Position numbers and translations under genes: made by a program. A stretch of 64,000 bases of DNA. Origin: Verrucomicrobiia bacterium. GTDB lineage: Bacteria; Verrucomicrobiota; Verrucomicrobiia; Limisphaerales; CAIMTB01. Location: NCBI GenBank assembly GCA_019634625.1, contig JAHCBA010000006.1, forward strand, positions 149,353 through 213,352. Direction: 5' to 3'. Of the stretch, positions 60,790 through 64,000 are shown piece by piece (positions within the stretch are counted from its first letter, which is position 1; every line of letters begins with the position of its first letter). Under the pieces are notes generated by a model, which saw nothing but the letters and a program-made list of their open reading frames with translations, was not told the DNA's origin and made no database searches.

Positions 60790-63465
60790 GTGAGCGACGG
60801 CGGCCGACCCAATCCCGATGCGTTGCTCAGTTCGATTCAACGCGAGGAAGCCGCGAAGAAGCGAGGGCGACTGAAGATTTTCCTCGGGATGTGTCCCGGT
60901 GTGGGGAAGACCTACGCCATGCTCGAAGCCGCGCGTCGCGAACAGGCCGCCGGACGGGATGTGGTAATCGGTTACGTCGAAACGCATGGACGCAGGGAGA
61001 CGGACGCACTGACCGAAGGGCTGCCCGCCGTTGCGCGCACGACATCGGAGTATCGCGGCGTCACACTGACGGAGATGGACCTGGACGCGGTGCTCGCCCG
61101 GAAGCCGCGACTGGCGCTGGTGGACGAGTTCGCCCACTCCAACGCGCCTGGCTCGCGGCATCCCAAGCGTTATCAGGACATTCTCGAGCTGCTGGATGCG
61201 GGTATCGACGTTTTCACCACTCTCAACATCCAGCACGTGGAAAGCCGCGCCGAGGCGGTGCGCCAGATTGCCGGGGTCACCATCCAGGAAACCGTGCCGG
61301 ACACGGCACTAGACGGCGCGGAACTGGAACTGGTGGATCTGCCTCCGGACGAACTACGCGCCCGGCTGGCGGAGGGAAGGGTGTATGTCCCCGAACGCAT
61401 CTGCGCGGCGCAGGACAATTTCTTTCGACCCGGCAATCTGGCTGCGTTGCGCGAACTCGCCCTGCGTCTCGCGGCCGAACAGGTCGGGCAGGATGTCCTC
61501 GAATATCGCCAGAAGCTCGGCATCAGCGGCCCTTGGAAATCGGGTCAGCGATTGCTGGTTGGCGCGAGTTCAAGTCCAACGTCGGCGTCCCTCTTGCGCT
61601 GGACACGAAGACTGGCCGGGGAATTGCACGCCCCGTGGCTGGCCGTGTATGTCGAGTTGACCCGCCCCTTGTCGGAACAGGATCGGACGCGGCTCGCCCG
61701 GCATCTCGCATTGGCGAGGGAACTGGGCGCTCAAGTCATCACAACAACCGACGACGATGTGGTTCGGGGAATTCTGCGCGTGGCCCGCGAGCAGAATGCC
61801 ACGCAACTAGTCGTGGGCAAACCCGCTGGTTGGCGCGTCGTTGAGCTTTTTCGCGGCCGATCGATGCTCAATCGTCTCATCCGTGAAAGCGGCCACATTG
61901 ATGTTCACGTCGTGCGTGTCGAGGGCGAGGAAGCTCCGTTGCGCAAGCCGCCGATGCCGCGTTTCAGAGTCAGCGATCCGCGTGCCTACGCCGTTGTGGC
62001 AGGAGTGGTCGCGCTGCTCACAGTCGCCAACCTCGTCCTTCAGCGGTGGATTGGCTATGTGCCATTGTCCTTGGTCTATCTCCTGAGCGTTATCGTGCTG
62101 GGAGTTTTTGTCGGACGTGGCCCAACTCTCGCCGCCGCAACCCTCACGGCGCTTTCGTGGAACTTCTTCTTCACTGAACCGCATTTTACACTCCGCATCA
62201 AGAGTGCCGCCGACACGATGATCTTCCTGGCCTACTTTGTGGGCGCGCTGGCGATGGGACATCTGACCGCCAGGTTGCGCGCGCAACAGGAGGCGGAACG
62301 GCGGCGCGAACAGCGCGCCACGGCGCTCTATCTCCTGATCCGCGAGCTGGCCAGGGCGTCTGATTTTCCGGACCTATTGGCCGTCGCGGTGCGCGAGGTC
62401 GGGAAAGCTTTTGGTGCTGATGTCGCCATCTCGATGCCTGAAGAGGCGGAGGCCGCTGCGGTGACACCTTACTTTGCGAGTACCTGGACCATGTCAGAGA
62501 AGGAGCAAGGCGCGGCGGCGTGGGCGTTTCGCAATCGCCAACCCTCTGGTCGCGGCACGGACACATTGCCTGCGGCGGATGGGCTGCATGTGCCGCTGCT
62601 TGCGGGTGAACGCGCGGTCGGCGTGTTGAGTTTGCGGTTTCGCGATGCGGCACCGCTTTCCCCGGCACAGCGGGATCTGCTGGATGCCTTCACGCCGCAG
62701 ATCGCCCTGGTGCTGGACCGGCAACGGTTGCGAGATGAGGAACACAAGGCAGAGTTGCTGGCGCAGTCCGAACGGCTCGGCAAGACGCTCTTGAATTCAG
62801 TCTCCCACGAGCTGCGCACGCCGCTGGCTGCCATCAGCACGGTGGCCAGTGGCCTGCCCAATGCCGGACCGCTCACCTCAGCGCAGCAGATACTCGCCGG
62901 GGAACTGAACGAAGCATCGGCGCGATTGAATCGGCTCGTGCGCAATTTGCTGGACCTGTCCCGCCTCGAAGCAGGCCATCTGCAACCGAACCTTGACTGG
63001 CACGATGCGCGTGATGTGGTGAACGCGGCCATCCAGAATCTTGGGAACACACTCTTCGGTCACACACTTCGAATAGAGATCGCCCCGGACCTGCCGCTTG
63101 TGAAATTGGATGCCGCGCTGACGGAACAGATTCTCGGCAACCTGCTCAGCAATGCGGTGGCTTACACGCCGCCCGGCACAGCAATTGAGATCAGCGCTCG
63201 CGCCGAGGCCGCACGGTTTGTTGTCGAAGTTGCAGATCGCGGCCCTGGGCTTCCACCTGGCGATCCCGTAAAATGGTTCGACCGCTTTCAACGCGGCCCG
63301 GACGCCACCCCCGGCGGCACGGGAATCGGCCTGTCGCTCGTCAAGGGCTTCGCTGAGGCGCAAGGAGGAACTGTCGCTGCCGCAAACCGTTCCGGCGGCG
63401 GGGCAGTGTTCACGGTGCGCCTGCCGCTAGCCAAAATGCCGCCCGTGCCGCAAGAGAAGGAATGA
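60790..63465 (+). CDS. kdpD: KdpD, sensor histidine kinase for potassium/turgor
   Basis: The 891-residue kinase shows all KdpD parts. The N-terminal KdpD domain has Walker A GMCPGVGKT (residues 33-41) and LALVDEFAHSN. A universal-stress-like domain ends near residue 370, and four membrane segments lie at about 400-500 (YAVVAGVVALLTVANLVL, ...). A GAF domain and a HisKA domain with the phosphorylated His673 (NSVSHELRTPL) follow, then a HATPase domain (NLLSNAVAYTPPGT, DRGPGLP, GTGIGLSLVKGF). It phosphorylates KdpE when potassium is limiting. The start is GTG at 60790. Its stop overlaps the kdpE start as ATGA. Confidence 0.95.
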   Translation: MSDGGRPNPDALLSSIQREEAAKKRGRLKIFLGMCPGVGKTYAMLEAARREQAAGRDVVIGYVETHGRRETDALTEGLPAVARTTSEYRGVTLTEMDLDAVLARKPRLALVDEFAHSNAPGSRHPKRYQDILELLDAGIDVFTTLNIQHVESRAEAVRQIAGVTIQETVPDTALDGAELELVDLPPDELRARLAEGRVYVPERICAAQDNFFRPGNLAALRELALRLAAEQVGQDVLEYRQKLGISGPWKSGQRLLVGASSSPTSASLLRWTRRLAGELHAPWLAVYVELTRPLSEQDRTRLARHLALARELGAQVITTTDDDVVRGILRVAREQNATQLVVGKPAGWRVVELFRGRSMLNRLIRESGHIDVHVVRVEGEEAPLRKPPMPRFRVSDPRAYAVVAGVVALLTVANLVLQRWIGYVPLSLVYLLSVIVLGVFVGRGPTLAAATLTALSWNFFFTEPHFTLRIKSAADTMIFLAYFVGALAMGHLTARLRAQQEAERRREQRATALYLLIRELARASDFPDLLAVAVREVGKAFGADVAISMPEEAEAAAVTPYFASTWTMSEKEQGAAAWAFRNRQPSGRGTDTLPAADGLHVPLLAGERAVGVLSLRFRDAAPLSPAQRDLLDAFTPQIALVLDRQRLRDEEHKAELLAQSERLGKTLLNSVSHELRTPLAAISTVASGLPNAGPLTSAQQILAGELNEASARLNRLVRNLLDLSRLEAGHLQPNLDWHDARDVVNAAIQNLGNTLFGHTLRIEIAPDLPLVKLDAALTEQILGNLLSNAVAYTPPGTAIEISARAEAARFVVEVADRGPGLPPGDPVKWFDRFQRGPDATPGGTGIGLSLVKGFAEAQGGTVAAANRSGGGAVFTVRLPLAKMPPVPQEKE

Positions 63466-64000
63466 GCGAAGGAAACAAAACTCTGGTGCTGGTGATTGAC
63501 GACGAACCGCAAATTCGTCGGCTGCTCACGGTCACGCTGGAAGCGAACGCCTATCGCGTGCTCACGGCCGCCAGCGGACAGGAGGGTCTAGTCCTCGCCG
63601 CCCAACACCTTCCGGCGTTGGTCGTGCTGGATCTCGGCCTGCCCGACTTACCCGGTCAAGAAGTGTTGCGCCGCCTGCGCGAGTGGAGCAATGCGCCGGT
63701 GCTCATCCTGTCTGTGCAAGACGACGAAGCGGGGAAAGTCGCGGCGCTCGATGGCGGTGCGGACGATTACGTCACCAAACCCTTCAATACGGCGGAACTG
63801 CTGGCCCGACTTCGCGTCGCGTTGCGTCACGCCTCAAGACCTGAAGAGGCGGCTGTGTTTCAAAGCGGCCGGCTGGTCGTGGACCTCGCCAACCGCCGTG
63901 TCACGGTCGGTGGCCGCGAGGTGAAGCTGACCGTGACCGAATACAAACTTCTTCACCTCCTCGTGCGCCACGCGGGCAGAGTTCTCACCCATCGCCACAT
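63462..64000 (+). CDS. kdpE: KdpE, OmpR-type response regulator (truncated by window end)
   Basis: The first 179 codons are present. The receiver domain has acidic residues at 13-14 (VIDDEP), phosphoacceptor Asp57 (VVLDLGLPDLPG), Ser in ILSVQDD and the conserved Lys in YVTKPFN. The start of the OmpR/PhoB winged helix (VDLANRRVTVGGREVKLTVTEYKLLHLL) follows. The frame runs off the right edge near residue 180 of about 230. KdpE activates the kdp operon, probably from the direct repeats at 56094-56115. Overlap with kdpD is 4 bp. Confidence 0.92.
   Translation, partial: MSEGNKTLVLVIDDEPQIRRLLTVTLEANAYRVLTAASGQEGLVLAAQHLPALVVLDLGLPDLPGQEVLRRLREWSNAPVLILSVQDDEAGKVAALDGGADDYVTKPFNTAELLARLRVALRHASRPEEAAVFQSGRLVVDLANRRVTVGGREVKLTVTEYKLLHLLVRHAGRVLTHRH

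Overview
The window is GC-rich bacterial DNA, most likely chromosomal and from the Verrucomicrobiota (a Limisphaerales/Pedosphaera-like or Chthoniobacter-like lineage). This is an inference from gene content: a PEP-CTERM protein, a prepilin-type secreted protein, a sulfatase with the CxPSR motif, a DUF1080 lipoprotein, a Tat-exported Gfo/Idh/MocA oxidoreductase, secreted proteins sharing an FYRxR-like C-terminal tail, and a long run of MacB/FtsX-type orphan permeases (the ADOP family). No rRNA, tRNA, CRISPR array or intact transposase was found.

Layout. 0.3-8 kb: a secreted beta-propeller/di-haem cytochrome protein converges on smc, followed by a tiny PEP-CTERM protein and a class II fructose-bisphosphate aldolase. 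9-17 kb: a pseudopilin plus tandem-domain secreted protein pair, an ArsR regulator, a Gfo/Idh/MocA oxidoreductase, a sulfatase and an enterochelin-esterase-like hydrolase. 17-22 kb: a forward run of a lipoprotein-like methyltransferase, an acetylornithine-type aminotransferase, recN and an MnmC-like methyltransferase. 22-34 kb: mostly reverse-strand genes, including a FAH-family enzyme, a DUF362/PQQ-propeller pair, an EamA/Rrf2 pair, a PAP2 phosphatase/LysM-amidase pair, a subtilase, and a fused amino-sugar kinase-MurQ etherase that points to peptidoglycan recycling. 35-38 kb: a methyltransferase, a YdjY-domain protein and prmA.

37.8-55.2 kb is one reverse-strand array of seven duplicated ABC-type permeases of the MacB/FtsX (ADOP) type with no ATPase gene beside them. 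The promoter-distal six look intact. The seventh, at the upstream end, carries an internal deletion and frameshift. Two 85-bp palindromic repeats lie in and next to the array, and one spacer holds a small protein-like ORF.

55.5-64 kb: a short stretch of debris, including the N-terminus of a TrbJ-like conjugation protein, precedes a potassium-uptake operon in the unusual order kdpF-kdpB-(30-aa membrane peptide)-kdpA-kdpC-kdpD-kdpE. KdpE is cut by the window end. A pair of 11-bp direct repeats upstream of kdpF is a candidate KdpE operator.

Spacers carry several dispersed repeat families: a roughly 160-bp element with inverted ends (four copies), a 63-bp element (two copies, each abutting a stop codon), a roughly 26-bp AT-rich motif (seven copies in two clusters), and the 85-bp palindromes. 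These repeats, together with the permease array and its decayed copy, are the least explained parts of the window.
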